The notes: generated by a model from the letters alone, not told the origin. A DNA stretch of 64,000 nucleotides from Fluoribacter gormanii (GCF_900156395.1 NZ_FTNL01000001.1:22290-86289); one strand, 5' to 3'. Positions 1-9,462 are shown, counted from the first letter of the stretch. A program made the numbers and translations.

Positions 1-162
1 GGTTGTACTTTTAGACTCGGTTGTACTTTTAGACTCGGTTGTACTTTTAGACTCGGTTGTACATTTGGACTCGGTTGTACATTTGGACTCGGTTGTACAT
101 TTGGACTCGGTTGTACATTTGGACTCGGTTGTACATTAGGACTTGGCTGAACATTAGGATAC
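1..162. repeat. 18-bp tandem repeat, nine units, in frame in the FecR-type gene
   Basis: Nine consecutive 18-bp units fill positions 1-162. Units 1-3 read ggttgtacttttagactc, units 4-7 read ggttgtacatttggactc, and units 8-9 are diverged. On the coding (minus) strand each unit gives six residues, mainly NVQPSP, changing to the LKVQPS type at the window edge. Because 18 is a multiple of 3, gain or loss of units keeps the frame. The array may continue beyond the window. Confidence 0.95.
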
Positions 163-1976
163 GGATGAACTTTTTGACCATGATGAAGTATTGTGCCAGG
201 TTGTATATTGGGACCTGGTTGTACATTTGGATACGGGCGTCCTTTTTGGCCAGGATGAAGAGTTGGACTAGGCTGAATATTAGGTCCCGGTTGCACATTT
301 GGATAGGGATGCACTTTTTGGCCATGATAAAGTATTGTGCCAGGTTGATTTGAGCCTGGTTGCACATTTAGTTCTGGCTGCCCACCTGGAGTTTGGTAAG
401 TTCCAGGTACTGGATGAACCATTATAGGAGGTGATTGCTTAATAATAGCCGGCTTACCAGGTGCAGGAGATTGAATAGCTTGGAAATTTTTTCCGGCCTT
501 TATATTCTGAAGTTGTGTCGGATTTAGAGGTTTACCTGCATTGTTCAATAGAAGATGCCGTATTTTTGAGAATGGAGGTGGCGCTGAAGAAGGTTGTGTT
601 TTCACTATAGTTGGTCTTGATATTACTCCAGACGGAGGAATTGCCTTACTCAACCCCTTGCCTCCGAATATACTATTAGGTTGTGGGACTAGAGGTGCAA
701 CATTTAATTTTTTTGCATTAAAAATTAATTGATTAGAAACACGTGAACGAAGATTATTTACCCTCCTTGAATCAATAAAATCTTTAGTTGGTATAACGGT
801 AACTGCGTTGGCAATCTGTGCATTTTTGTAATTAATTTTAATATTTTGATGTTTATAAATATTATTGATGTAAGTAACATTGATCACTGTGTTACTCAGA
901 TTGATCGCATTAAAATAGTTTTGGCTAACATAATAAGGTGGAATATAGGGTTCTCCTGGGGCTAAAGGAAACCAACCAATGCCATATCCACCATCAAGCA
1001 TAAATTGTGGATCATTACCACCAATAAATACGGTCAATGCAGGTGCATAAATAGGATGAGCACCTATTGGTCCTGGAACCCAGCACCATCGATTCTCAAT
1101 AAAAGCCCAACGACCATAGTGAAATGGAGCAAATCCCCAAGGTTGATTATCCACCCAAGTCCATCCCCAGGAACTTAACCATATCCACTGTCCCTCTTGA
1201 TAAGGAGCCCAATCTTGTCCTACATTATTAGGATACCAAACGGGACCGTATTGCTTATCTTCAGTCCAAGATCCGTAGTTACCGAGGTCTTCATATCCTA
1301 TAGTATCTGGAGAAATATATTGAGTTGAGACTGTTCCTAAAATTTTATCACGCTCCAAACTCCAACGCTCAAAATCATCGGCCTCTTGAAGAGTAGTGCA
1401 ATTATAGTTTTCTAAATTAGTTCCTGTTGCACTGCATGAGTCACCAACAGTGACCGTTTTATAAGCATTTTCTCCATACGCTACACCCTGTCCCATTCTC
1501 ACACTTACTGTGGTCATATCATCTTCAGTTGTCACATCAAAAAGATAGTAACCAGGTTCTGTAATAACAAAAGCAAAATTCGGTGTATCAACCTCATAGG
1601 TTTGGTTTGCATTGATGCGTCTGATGCTTAAAACAACTGTGCCTTGTGTGATCTGAAATTGTTCTGTTTTTTCATCCAGATTCAAAATTTTTAAATTCGT
1701 TTGACTACCCATACGTACAGCAGCTCCAGGCAATTGCATTTCAACAAGTGCGCCTGTATCCGACCATATTTGATCATTAGTGATTAAAGGTCTATTAAGG
1801 GTTATATCAACCCATTCAGTTTCCCCTGCAGGCACAAAACTCACAGTTCCATTAATATAACTTAATCGAGCGACTTGATTAGTAGAATCTGCAAAAGTAA
1901 CTGTGGATATTAGTAACATGAAATAACCCGCTAGCCTGGCCACCGTGATATTGTCCTTAACTGAGGTGTGTTTCAT
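1..1976 (-). CDS. Secreted FecR/DUF6600-type protein with proline-rich repeat tail (3' end beyond window)
   Basis: The minus-strand frame from the ATG at 1976 stays open for 658 codons to the window edge, so its stop is not seen. A GGAGGT ribosome binding site lies 4 bases upstream. Residues 1-30 form a signal peptide. About 35-165 resemble a FecR-type domain, with IWSDTGALVEMQLPG and a QGTVVLSIRR strand. About 225-345 are rich in Trp and Gly (YGSWTED, GPVWYP, WIWLSSWGWTWV, PWGFAPFHYGRW), the pattern of the DUF6600 family. From about residue 540 the chain is Pro/Gln-rich and made of in-frame repeats (NVQPSP and a 24-residue unit). It is probably exported to the periplasm or cell surface. Function is unknown; the family assignment is from sequence memory only. 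Confidence 0.8.
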   Translation of the reverse strand, partial: MKHTSVKDNITVARLAGYFMLLISTVTFADSTNQVARLSYINGTVSFVPAGETEWVDITLNRPLITNDQIWSDTGALVEMQLPGAAVRMGSQTNLKILNLDEKTEQFQITQGTVVLSIRRINANQTYEVDTPNFAFVITEPGYYLFDVTTEDDMTTVSVRMGQGVAYGENAYKTVTVGDSCSATGTNLENYNCTTLQEADDFERWSLERDKILGTVSTQYISPDTIGYEDLGNYGSWTEDKQYGPVWYPNNVGQDWAPYQEGQWIWLSSWGWTWVDNQPWGFAPFHYGRWAFIENRWCWVPGPIGAHPIYAPALTVFIGGNDPQFMLDGGYGIGWFPLAPGEPYIPPYYVSQNYFNAINLSNTVINVTYINNIYKHQNIKINYKNAQIANAVTVIPTKDFIDSRRVNNLRSRVSNQLIFNAKKLNVAPLVPQPNSIFGGKGLSKAIPPSGVISRPTIVKTQPSSAPPPFSKIRHLLLNNAGKPLNPTQLQNIKAGKNFQAIQSPAPGKPAIIKQSPPIMVHPVPGTYQTPGGQPELNVQPGSNQPGTILYHGQKVHPYPNVQPGPNIQPSPTLHPGQKGRPYPNVQPGPNIQPGTILHHGQKVHPYPNVQPSPNVQPSPNVQPSPNVQPSPNVQPSPNVQPSLKVQPSLKVQPSLKVQ
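163..371. repeat. 72-bp degenerate tandem repeat, about three units
   Basis: Three diverged 72-bp units begin at 163, 235 and 307, the last one shortened. On the minus strand they encode a 24-residue unit with HHGQKVHPYPNVQP-like sequence. This is a higher-order repeat next to the 18-bp array and probably its ancestor, since NVQP occurs in both. Confidence 0.8.
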
Positions 1977-2131
1977 GCTAACCTCCATACTGTTATATTA
2001 TCCGTAATACATATAGGAGTTTTACTTGCAGAGAATCATATTGCTATGAATAGATAGCCATATGTAAGTATAGTCTAATGTTTACCAATTAAAATAAAGA
2101 GTATGACGCTTGTGACATGTTAATGTTGTAT

Positions 2132-2155
2132 AAAAAAGGGGCCATCAATGGCCCC
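2132..2155 (-). terminator. Rho-independent terminator downstream of fadE
   Basis: GGGGCCAT and ATGGCCCC (2138-2155) form a GC-rich hairpin with a two-base spacer. Read on the minus strand it is followed by six T. It lies about 60 bases past the fadE stop. Confidence 0.85.
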
Positions 2156-2216
2156 AGATTGCAATAGTCATGAATTCAGCGAAATATCTTACATTTTCTT
2201 CGCTGCAATCGCAGTG

Positions 2217-4700
2217 TTAAATCATCTCTGACTCAACATCATCTTTGTTAACTAGAATTTTTTTGCCTTTGACAGATTTTATTACTTGAGGTCGACGCAG
2301 CTCCTCATCACTGAAATCATCTACCTTAATTACATCCTGTCGCGCCAACTCTGCTTCTTTCAATTGTTTGGCCTCTATCTCAGTTAACAATCCACAAGCT
2401 AACGCTTCGTTGATTTGTTCAAGCAAGGTAAGCGATTTTAAAACATTATCTTTGACTGCTCGCATTACTTTTCTTTCTAACTCCTCGGCAGCACAAATTT
2501 TATGGAACGCTTCCTCCATTCGACCTAAAGGACAGGTCTCTCCAGACTTACTATAAACCAGACGAGTTACACGCGTACGAGTCTCTCCAGGTTCAATTAG
2601 AATTCTAGCTAATTTATGACCTAATTGGTCGTTTGGTTTGTTTCTTCGATTACCTAGTGGTTTGATAATCAAGCGTAAAGCGATTCGCGCCCAACGGGCT
2701 GGAAAATTCACAATAACACCGTGCATTGCTGTCTCACACTCGTACAATAGTTGTTGACAACTCCACTCAACCAAAGGTAAATCTGCTTTGGGCTCACCGT
2801 CTTCATGAAAACGTTTTAAGACCGCTGAAACCAAATATAATGAACTCAGCATATCCCCAAGACGCGAAGATAATTTCTCTTTACGCTTTAAGTCACCACC
2901 TAGAACGGTCATTGAAAAATCAGCTAGAAATGCTAAATTAGCGCTGTATTTATGTACGAGTTGGTAATAACGCTTCACACTACTCACTGGTGCTTTGGAC
3001 AGATGTGCGTCAGTCCATGCAAAGATGACTGATTTGGTAAAGTTGGCAAGAATAAATCCGGCATGAGCAAAGAATGCGCTATCAAATTCAACCAGATCAT
3101 TATGTCTAATACTTTCAAGTTCTTTAAATACATAGGGATGGCAGCGAATTGCTCCCTGACCAAAAATAATTAAACTTCGAGTTAGTATATTCGCCCCTTC
3201 AACGGTAATTGCGATAGGAGATCCTTGATAACCTCTACCTAAATAATTGTTGGGACCAAGACAAATACCCTTTCCGCCATGAATATCCATGGAATCACAT
3301 GAGACTTGTCTTGCACGTTCAGTTGTGTGGTATTTTAATATGGCACCCACTACAGAAGGCTTGGCTCCATTATCAATGGCGGCAGCAGCCATTGTTAAAG
3401 CAGCATCGATAATATAAGTATTCGCTGCAATTCTGGCCAAAGGTTCCTCAATTCCTTCAAACTTACCAATTGGCTGATTAAATTGTTTGCGAATGCGTGC
3501 ATAAGCTCCAGATGCCAGAGCAGCCGCTTGTGCTCCCCCGTTCGCACTCGAAGGTAAAGATATTGCTCTACCAGCGCTCAAACATTCCATTAGCATGCGC
3601 CAACCGCAGCCGGCCATAGCCACGCCACCGATGAGATAGTCCATAGGAATAAATACATCTTTTCCTTGAGTTGGACCATTCAAAAATCCGGTATTTAAGG
3701 GAAAATGTCGACGACCTTTTTTAACACCTGGGGTATTTGCAGGTATCAACGCACAACTAATTCCTACATCTTCACCCTTACCTAATAAATTATCTGGGTC
3801 AAATAGTCTGAATGCTAACCCTATTACTGTCGCTGCAGGACATAAAGTAATATAACGCTTATCCCAATTTAACAGGATACCTAATACTTTTTCACCATTT
3901 ACTTCTTGATGACATACTATACCTTTATCTGGGATTGATGCTGCATCAGAGCCCGCGTTAGGTCCAGTCAAAGCAAAACATGGAATTTCACGTCCATCAG
4001 CCAATCGTGGTAAATAATAATTTTTTTGCTCTTCTGTTCCATACTTGAGCAATAGCTCGCCTGGGCCTAGTGAATTAGGTACAGAAATGGTTGTAGCCGC
4101 TGTGATTGAACGACCGTAGATTTTCACTAAAATCGACATTTGTGCAGTAGCAGAGAACTCAAGACCACCATAACGCTTCGGAATAATCATACCTAAAAAT
4201 CGATTTTCTTTGATAAATTGCCAGACATCTTGAGGCAAATCAGTAAGATTGTGAGTGACATCCCAATCATCGATCATGGAGCATAAAGTATTTACGGGGC
4301 CGTCAAGAAAAGCTTGTTCCTCATCCGTCAAACGAACAGTGGGGGCATTCCTTAGTATGGAAAAATCGGGAGCGCCGCTGAATAAGTCACCTTCCCAACT
4401 TACGGTACCTGCTTCCAGAGCTTCTCGCTCTGTTGCAGACATGGCAGGCATGGCCTTACTCACCGTTTTAAAAAAATATTTGGATAATAACATTCGTCTT
4501 AAAGGCTTTATTGCACCAGCAATTAAAATCAACTCAAACAAAACAAGTATTATTTGAGTCAGTAATCCCGGAGTACCATAGGCAAACACAAGAGCACTAA
4601 ATAGAGCAAAGCTAATAGCCCATACTGAAATTGCGGCCTGCCTGGTTAGCAATATCCCTGCAGCTCCAATGATCATGAGCGTTAAAATAGCGTGTAGCAC
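2217..4700 (-). CDS. fadE: FadE-type acyl-CoA dehydrogenase
   Basis: This enzyme catalyses the first step of fatty-acid beta-oxidation, acyl-CoA to trans-2-enoyl-CoA, using FAD. The 827 residues are close to E. coli FadE (814). Hydrophobic segments at about 1-20, 24-42 and 46-64 suggest membrane anchoring, as in FadE. The FAD/acyl-CoA signature LTGPNAGSDA lies at about 244-253. VEGAN near residue 500 holds the likely catalytic Glu (E501), followed by the FadE-typical TRSLIIFGQGAIRCHP. A dedicated terminator follows. The alpha/beta hydrolase gene lies 46 bases upstream on the same strand and may be cotranscribed. A thiolase gene is at the other end of the window but is not linked. Confidence 0.93.
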   Translation of the reverse strand: MLHAILTLMIIGAAGILLTRQAAISVWAISFALFSALVFAYGTPGLLTQIILVLFELILIAGAIKPLRRMLLSKYFFKTVSKAMPAMSATEREALEAGTVSWEGDLFSGAPDFSILRNAPTVRLTDEEQAFLDGPVNTLCSMIDDWDVTHNLTDLPQDVWQFIKENRFLGMIIPKRYGGLEFSATAQMSILVKIYGRSITAATTISVPNSLGPGELLLKYGTEEQKNYYLPRLADGREIPCFALTGPNAGSDAASIPDKGIVCHQEVNGEKVLGILLNWDKRYITLCPAATVIGLAFRLFDPDNLLGKGEDVGISCALIPANTPGVKKGRRHFPLNTGFLNGPTQGKDVFIPMDYLIGGVAMAGCGWRMLMECLSAGRAISLPSSANGGAQAAALASGAYARIRKQFNQPIGKFEGIEEPLARIAANTYIIDAALTMAAAAIDNGAKPSVVGAILKYHTTERARQVSCDSMDIHGGKGICLGPNNYLGRGYQGSPIAITVEGANILTRSLIIFGQGAIRCHPYVFKELESIRHNDLVEFDSAFFAHAGFILANFTKSVIFAWTDAHLSKAPVSSVKRYYQLVHKYSANLAFLADFSMTVLGGDLKRKEKLSSRLGDMLSSLYLVSAVLKRFHEDGEPKADLPLVEWSCQQLLYECETAMHGVIVNFPARWARIALRLIIKPLGNRRNKPNDQLGHKLARILIEPGETRTRVTRLVYSKSGETCPLGRMEEAFHKICAAEELERKVMRAVKDNVLKSLTLLEQINEALACGLLTEIEAKQLKEAELARQDVIKVDDFSDEELRRPQVIKSVKGKKILVNKDDVESEMI

Positions 4701-4746
4701 ATTATTCTCCTTAATTATTGCGGGTCTTCTGACCCCTAGTACTATT

Positions 4747-5532
4747 TCAGTTTAAGCCAGACACAATTTTTATAATCTGTTTTGCGACAACATCCGGGTG
4801 TTCCATGGGAAATAAATGGGTCCCATTGGTTTTAATACTTGTTACATTGAAATATTTTTTCATGTAGCGCACATCCATTTTACCAACCACAGTACTTTTG
4901 TCACCATAAATTAATGCAGATGGAATTAATAACTTACCTTCATAATTTGGAATAACATGTGGAATGGTTCGATAAATTTGATATTCAATATGCCTGTCAA
5001 AGCGCAAATAATAACCATCATCTTTAAACTCTAAGCCATAGGTAATGTAATCATTTAAACACGCATCCGTAAAGGTCTTAAATAAATCTCGAGTCTTTAA
5101 ATAATCCATTAATTGATCATGATCTTTCCAATACATCCGACGGCCTCGGGTTCTCAATGCCGGTGTAATTCGATCAATAATACCAAGGGCTTTTGCTAAA
5201 CGAACCATACTTGATTTAAAAGGGCCAATTAAAGGTGAATCCAGCATAATTACTGCTTTAAATAATTCTGGTTGTTCAATCGCCGCCAATAGGCTTAAGA
5301 CACCACCTAAAGAGTGCCCAACTGCAATAACAGGACGATTGGCCTGCTTTTTAATACTGTGTATTACTTCTGATATCAGATTACGCCAGTTTTCTCCAAC
5401 TGGGAATAACGGGTCATGACCAATCCTGTCAATGTAACAATAATCAAATTCTTTCTCGAGATGATTTAGCATCTGCTTATAGCATAAAGCGGGAAAGCCA
5501 TTTCCGTGAGCAAAATGAATCAACTCTTTCAT
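4747..5532 (-). CDS. Alpha/beta hydrolase
   Basis: A 261-residue alpha/beta-hydrolase-fold protein. HGNGFPALCY near the N terminus resembles the oxyanion-hole region. GHSLGG (about residues 93-98) is the nucleophile elbow with the catalytic Ser. NGTHLFPMEHPD near the C terminus carries the likely catalytic His. There is no signal peptide, so it is cytoplasmic. It lies just upstream of fadE on the same strand, which makes a lipid or acyl-ester substrate plausible, but this is only inference. The upstream gap carries a 32-bp perfect palindrome. Confidence 0.8.
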   Translation of the reverse strand: MKELIHFAHGNGFPALCYKQMLNHLEKEFDYCYIDRIGHDPLFPVGENWRNLISEVIHSIKKQANRPVIAVGHSLGGVLSLLAAIEQPELFKAVIMLDSPLIGPFKSSMVRLAKALGIIDRITPALRTRGRRMYWKDHDQLMDYLKTRDLFKTFTDACLNDYITYGLEFKDDGYYLRFDRHIEYQIYRTIPHVIPNYEGKLLIPSALIYGDKSTVVGKMDVRYMKKYFNVTSIKTNGTHLFPMEHPDVVAKQIIKIVSGLN

Positions 5533-5583
5533 AATGTTACCAATTGTCTATACCCCATATAAACATTCTAATTGATATATTCG

Positions 5584-5615
5584 AAACCAATTTTGCATTG
5601 ATGCAAAATTGGTTT
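5584..5615. promoter_or_regulatory. 32-bp perfect palindrome upstream of the hydrolase gene
   Basis: Two 15-bp arms (5584-5598 and 5601-5615; arm aaaccaattttgcat) are exact inverse copies around a TG centre. It sits between the stop of the DUF1189 gene and the start of the hydrolase gene, both on the minus strand. It could be a terminator for the ugp operon, although the stem is AT-rich and has no long T-run. It could instead be an operator for the hydrolase-fadE transcript. Confidence 0.55.
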
Positions 5616-5631
5616 AACAAACTATTTCATC

Positions 5632-6507
5632 TTATAAACGAGCAACTTTTCTACTTTCTGCGCGAAGTGAGTGCAGTGAAAAACTGTAATATATGACAAG
5701 TAATGCAGATAAAATGAAGCCTGAACCTGGAAAAAGAAAATTAATAATTAACAAAATGAATAAGAGGAATAACATAGGGGTTGCTGCAACAGCCAAAAGT
5801 CGGCATGATTGGGCAAATGTTACATTAAAAGAAAAGAATACGCTCGAAAATACTTGCCCTAGAAATCCTAAAACAAGGAAAATAACCAAAAACATGGAAA
5901 AAAACATTGCTACAACCATGGGATAAATCAAGAGTTCCGAGAAATATTTCAAATTCTGGATTGAACTGCTTTCCGCATACTTTTTACCATCAAACACCCC
6001 ATTTGTTCCTTTATCAAAGAATTGCACTATAGGTGCGCCTTCACTTTGCTTTGGTTGGGGCATATTAAACACTGTCAGGCTTGGTACTTTCAAAGAAATT
6101 TTATTTTTATTAATCAAAATCGCAAGATAAGGGTAATTGGCAGTAAAATCATTGATTTTGTCTGCAGTATCAATAATCACAACCACTTGCCCTTTATCGT
6201 TCTTGACGAAATATGGCATAGGCTTGTTAAGAGACACTTCTCCATTTTGTATATAAAAAACAGGAATTTTTGATAAAGGATCGGTAATTTGTTCTTTAAA
6301 CGATTGATCGAGACTGAAGCTTATTCGTAAAGCAAATGGGATGGAGAATATGGCAATAGCAAATAAGAAATAAAAAATACCGAGTCCCTTCCAACGCTTC
6401 CCAACATCTATATAAAGAAGTCGTGAATAGAAAGACATATATAATGCAGACCAATAGCGATAAATTGGAGCATCAATTGGCTTTAGTTTATTTTTTTCTT
6501 TACTCAC
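5632..6507 (-). CDS. DUF1189 family membrane protein
   Basis: About 291 residues, matching DUF1189 in the N-terminal SFYSRLLYIDVGKRWKGLG followed by a transmembrane helix, a roughly 110-residue extracytoplasmic loop, and two or three C-terminal helices. I placed the start at GTG 6507: TTGGAG lies six bases upstream, and GTGAGTAA overlaps the ugpC stop by eight bases. A longer reading from TTG at 6519 is possible. It is translationally coupled to ugpC and is probably the last gene of the ugpA-ugpE-ugpC transcript. The function of the family is unknown. Confidence 0.75.
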   Translation of the reverse strand: MSKEKNKLKPIDAPIYRYWSALYMSFYSRLLYIDVGKRWKGLGIFYFLFAIAIFSIPFALRISFSLDQSFKEQITDPLSKIPVFYIQNGEVSLNKPMPYFVKNDKGQVVVIIDTADKINDFTANYPYLAILINKNKISLKVPSLTVFNMPQPKQSEGAPIVQFFDKGTNGVFDGKKYAESSSIQNLKYFSELLIYPMVVAMFFSMFLVIFLVLGFLGQVFSSVFFSFNVTFAQSCRLLAVAATPMLFLLFILLIINFLFPGSGFILSALLVIYYSFSLHSLRAESRKVARL

Positions 6508-7591
6508 TCCATTCTCCAATACGTTTTCCGGAATTACTATGAAAAAGATGTAATTTAATTGTAGGTAGCTCTACCCTGAGTTGTCCACTTGCAATGGGTT
6601 TATCCCCGGTAATGCGCAGATTAATAGATCGACCGTTTTTGATGCATTTGGCGCGTATAAGCTTGTCTGCTCCCATATCATCTACAAACTCAACATCGAT
6701 TGGGATGGTTTGCGGATTATTTTCAGAGCAAAGCAAAACATGCTCCGCTCGAATCGCCAAAACCAATTCATCCTTATCATCAAGGTCTTGCGCCAACTTT
6801 GGAACAGGATAATGAACTCCATAATCTGTATGCACAGTGTGGCTGGATTTATCATAGATACCGGATATTAAGTTCATAGGATATTGTCCTGTAAATCCTG
6901 CCACGAATAAAGTAGCTGGTTTTTGATACAGTTCCTGGGGGGTACCTATCTGTTCAACAAGACCTTGATTAAGTACCATAACACGTTCTGCCATCGTCAT
7001 TGCTTCCGTTTGATCATGTGTCACATATAAACTGGTAGTATTTAGTTGTTGATGTAAGCGACGAATTTCATGGCGCATTTCTGTACGTAATTTTGCATCA
7101 AGATTCGATAAAGGTTCATCAAATAAGAAAACAGCCGGAGAACGCACCATAGCCCTTCCCATAGAAACTCGTTGCTTTTGTCCTCCAGAAAGTGCCTGAG
7201 GTTTTCGTTCTAAATATGGAGTTAACTGCAATAATTGCGCTGCCTCATGTACTCGTTGCTTAATTTCTTCTTTTTTAAATCGCCTCATTTTTAATCCATA
7301 AGCCATATTTTCAAATACAGTCATATGAGGATAAAGAGCATAGTTTTGAAAAACCATAGCCATATCTCTTTTTGCTGCAGGTATTTCATTAACACATTGA
7401 TTATTAATTAAAATAGACCCAGAACTTATATCATCCAGACCGGCAATTAAACGTAATAATGTAGTTTTTCCACATCCTGAAGGACCAACAATCACCATAA
7501 ACTCGCCTTTTTTAATGCTAACGTTTATGTTATTCAGAATCGTTGTTGGACCAACATTTTTCGAAACTTCAATGAGACTGACTGTTGCCAT
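6500..7591 (-). CDS. ugpC: sn-glycerol-3-phosphate ABC transporter ATP-binding protein
   Basis: The ATPase subunit of a carbohydrate-type (CUT1) importer. Walker A is GPSGCGKTT (36-44), the Q-loop is in FQNYALYPH, the ABC signature is LSGGQKQ (134-140), Walker B is VFLFDEP (154-160), and YVTHDQTEA is the switch His region. The C-terminal third is the regulatory TOBE-type domain of UgpC/MalK proteins. At 363 residues it has normal length. It follows the two permease genes with a 2-base gap. Substrate assignment rests on similarity to UgpC and on the UgpA/UgpE partners; another sugar or polyol phosphate is possible. Confidence 0.88.
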   Translation of the reverse strand: MATVSLIEVSKNVGPTTILNNINVSIKKGEFMVIVGPSGCGKTTLLRLIAGLDDISSGSILINNQCVNEIPAAKRDMAMVFQNYALYPHMTVFENMAYGLKMRRFKKEEIKQRVHEAAQLLQLTPYLERKPQALSGGQKQRVSMGRAMVRSPAVFLFDEPLSNLDAKLRTEMRHEIRRLHQQLNTTSLYVTHDQTEAMTMAERVMVLNQGLVEQIGTPQELYQKPATLFVAGFTGQYPMNLISGIYDKSSHTVHTDYGVHYPVPKLAQDLDDKDELVLAIRAEHVLLCSENNPQTIPIDVEFVDDMGADKLIRAKCIKNGRSINLRITGDKPIASGQLRVELPTIKLHLFHSNSGKRIGEWSE

Positions 7592-7593
7592 GC

Positions 7594-8424
7594 TTATTTT
7601 AACCCTTTTTCAAACCAGCGCTGCATTAACATCACCACCATACAAGGTGGAATCAAAGCAATCAATGCAACAGCCATAATATAATGCCATTGTGGTATTT
7701 GATCGGCCACTCCAGCTAAATATCGAATCCCCATAACTACAGTAGCCATTTTTGTTTCTGTGGTAATCACCAATGGCCAGAGATATTGATTCCAACCGTA
7801 CACAAATAAGATAACGAATAACGATGCAATCTGCGTTTTGGATAAAGGTAAAACAATATCAAAAAAGAAACGTATAGCCCCTGCTCCATCCAATTTTGCC
7901 GCATCAACAAGTTCAGGCGGTATGGTTTTGAAAAATTGACGAAACAAAAAAGTTCCTGTTGCAGACACAAATAGAGGTAATGTTAATCCAGTAAATGAGT
8001 TTAACAATCCAAAAGAGGCAACCACCTGAAATGTAGGCACTATCCTTACTTCTATGGGCAACATCATGGTTGTAAAGATCATGGCAAAACATAATTTTTT
8101 AAAAGGAAAATCAAAATAAACCAAAGCAAATGCCGAGCCTAAGGCAAAAATAATCTTTCCCAAGGCAATAGCCATGGCCATAAAAAAACTGTTCAACAGC
8201 ATTGAGGTAATAGGCTCCCCGCCTGTAACAGCTAGACCGTCGGTCATCACTGCCTTTAAATTTTTAAATAATAAAGAGCCTGGAACTATAGGGATATGAG
8301 ATTGCATCATGACGCTGCCTTCGTTACTGGCAGCAACAAATGCCAAATAAACAGGCAGCAACATCAAAATAACAAAAAAACATAAAAATCCATGTGATAA
8401 AATACGAGCTACATATGATTTCAT
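7594..8424 (-). CDS. ugpE: sn-glycerol-3-phosphate ABC transporter permease
   Basis: A 276-residue inner-membrane permease with six predicted helices. The EAA loop, ELVDAAKLDGAGAIRFFFDIVLPL, contacts the ATPase (quoted by its first residues ELVDAAKLDGAG, about 168-190). The start overlaps the ugpA stop by four bases (ATGA), showing translational coupling. With UgpA it forms the membrane channel. Confidence 0.87.
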   Translation of the reverse strand: MKSYVARILSHGFLCFFVILMLLPVYLAFVAASNEGSVMMQSHIPIVPGSLLFKNLKAVMTDGLAVTGGEPITSMLLNSFFMAMAIALGKIIFALGSAFALVYFDFPFKKLCFAMIFTTMMLPIEVRIVPTFQVVASFGLLNSFTGLTLPLFVSATGTFLFRQFFKTIPPELVDAAKLDGAGAIRFFFDIVLPLSKTQIASLFVILFVYGWNQYLWPLVITTETKMATVVMGIRYLAGVADQIPQWHYIMAVALIALIPPCMVVMLMQRWFEKGLK

Positions 8425-9299
8425 GCGTAATGAACCTTTTTTTCGAGGTATTTAAATTGCACTAAAGAAACAATGATGACAAGAAACATTAGTAATACCG
8501 ATTGGGCTGATGAATTTCCCAAATCCATTCCTTCAAACCCATCCTGATATACTTTATAAATTAAATTAGTCGTACTATTACCAGGACCACCATGCGTCAT
8601 GACTTGAATAATGCCAAAAGTATCGAAAAACCCATACATCAAATTCATAATGAGCAGGAAAAAAGTAGTTGGTGATAAAATTGGAAAAATAATCTGCCAA
8701 AAACGTTGCCATGCAGAAGCACCATCGATAATTGCTGCATCGATTAAAGACGAGGGAACCGCTTTAAGTGCAGCGAGATAAAATAAAAAATTATAACTGA
8801 ATTGCTGCCAACTGGCAGTAAGAATAACCACAGCAAATGCCTGATTTACGTTATTCACATAATCAAAATTAATCCCTAATGACTGCAAAATATGGGTCAT
8901 CCATCCTAAAGTAGGATGGCATAAAAAACGCCATAAAATGGCGGCTACTGCAGGCGCCACTGCATAAGGCCAAATTAATAAAGATTTATAAACTCCTTGC
9001 GTCCTACCTCTATTATTCACTAATATGGCCATAAAGAGCCCTAAACTCATCGTGAAAAAGGTTACACTAAAAGCGATAATAAAAGTTACCGCTATTGCCT
9101 TGCTGTAACTCGGATCTAAAAAAAGATCCACAAAGTTGGAAAATCCTGCAAATTTTTTATGAAGGCCAAAAGCATCCGTATAAAAAAAAGATTGCAACAA
9201 TGCATTACATGCAGGCCAGATAAAAAACATCAGGGTAACAACAAGTTGTGGAACTATAAAAAGCCAAGCAGAAAGACGTTGGTGATTGAATTTAGCCAT
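8421..9299 (-). CDS. ugpA: sn-glycerol-3-phosphate ABC transporter permease
   Basis: A 292-residue permease with six predicted helices and the EAA-loop motif SLIDAAIIDGASAWQRFWQI (about residues 187-206). It is the first gene of the ugpA-ugpE-ugpC-DUF1189 transcript. The divergent quinone oxidoreductase gene lies 163 bases away, and the shared gap includes one of the palindromic repeats. No solute-binding protein gene (ugpB) is next to it in this window. Confidence 0.87.
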   Translation of the reverse strand: MAKFNHQRLSAWLFIVPQLVVTLMFFIWPACNALLQSFFYTDAFGLHKKFAGFSNFVDLFLDPSYSKAIAVTFIIAFSVTFFTMSLGLFMAILVNNRGRTQGVYKSLLIWPYAVAPAVAAILWRFLCHPTLGWMTHILQSLGINFDYVNNVNQAFAVVILTASWQQFSYNFLFYLAALKAVPSSLIDAAIIDGASAWQRFWQIIFPILSPTTFFLLIMNLMYGFFDTFGIIQVMTHGGPGNSTTNLIYKVYQDGFEGMDLGNSSAQSVLLMFLVIIVSLVQFKYLEKKVHYA

Positions 9300-9462
9300 T
9301 GCCCAATATATAAGAGGGACTGTATAAGCATTATATAGGTATGGATGTTTAAGTAAAGTAGTAAAATAGCTTGGCGAAATCTAGGCATGCTCGTTAATGA
9401 AACTCCTGGGTTCCGCTGCGAAGCATCCAGGTTACAATTAATCGTTAATCAAGGAAAATATT

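Noticed and set aside
1-162. CRISPR array at the left edge
   Set aside because: Units are contiguous 18-bp repeats without spacers and encode protein in frame.
47-367. Open frames of 98-106 codons in the repeat region at the left edge, on both strands
   Set aside because: They come from the short-period repeats, which stay open in several frames. The frame from ATG 1976 has the signal peptide and domain features.
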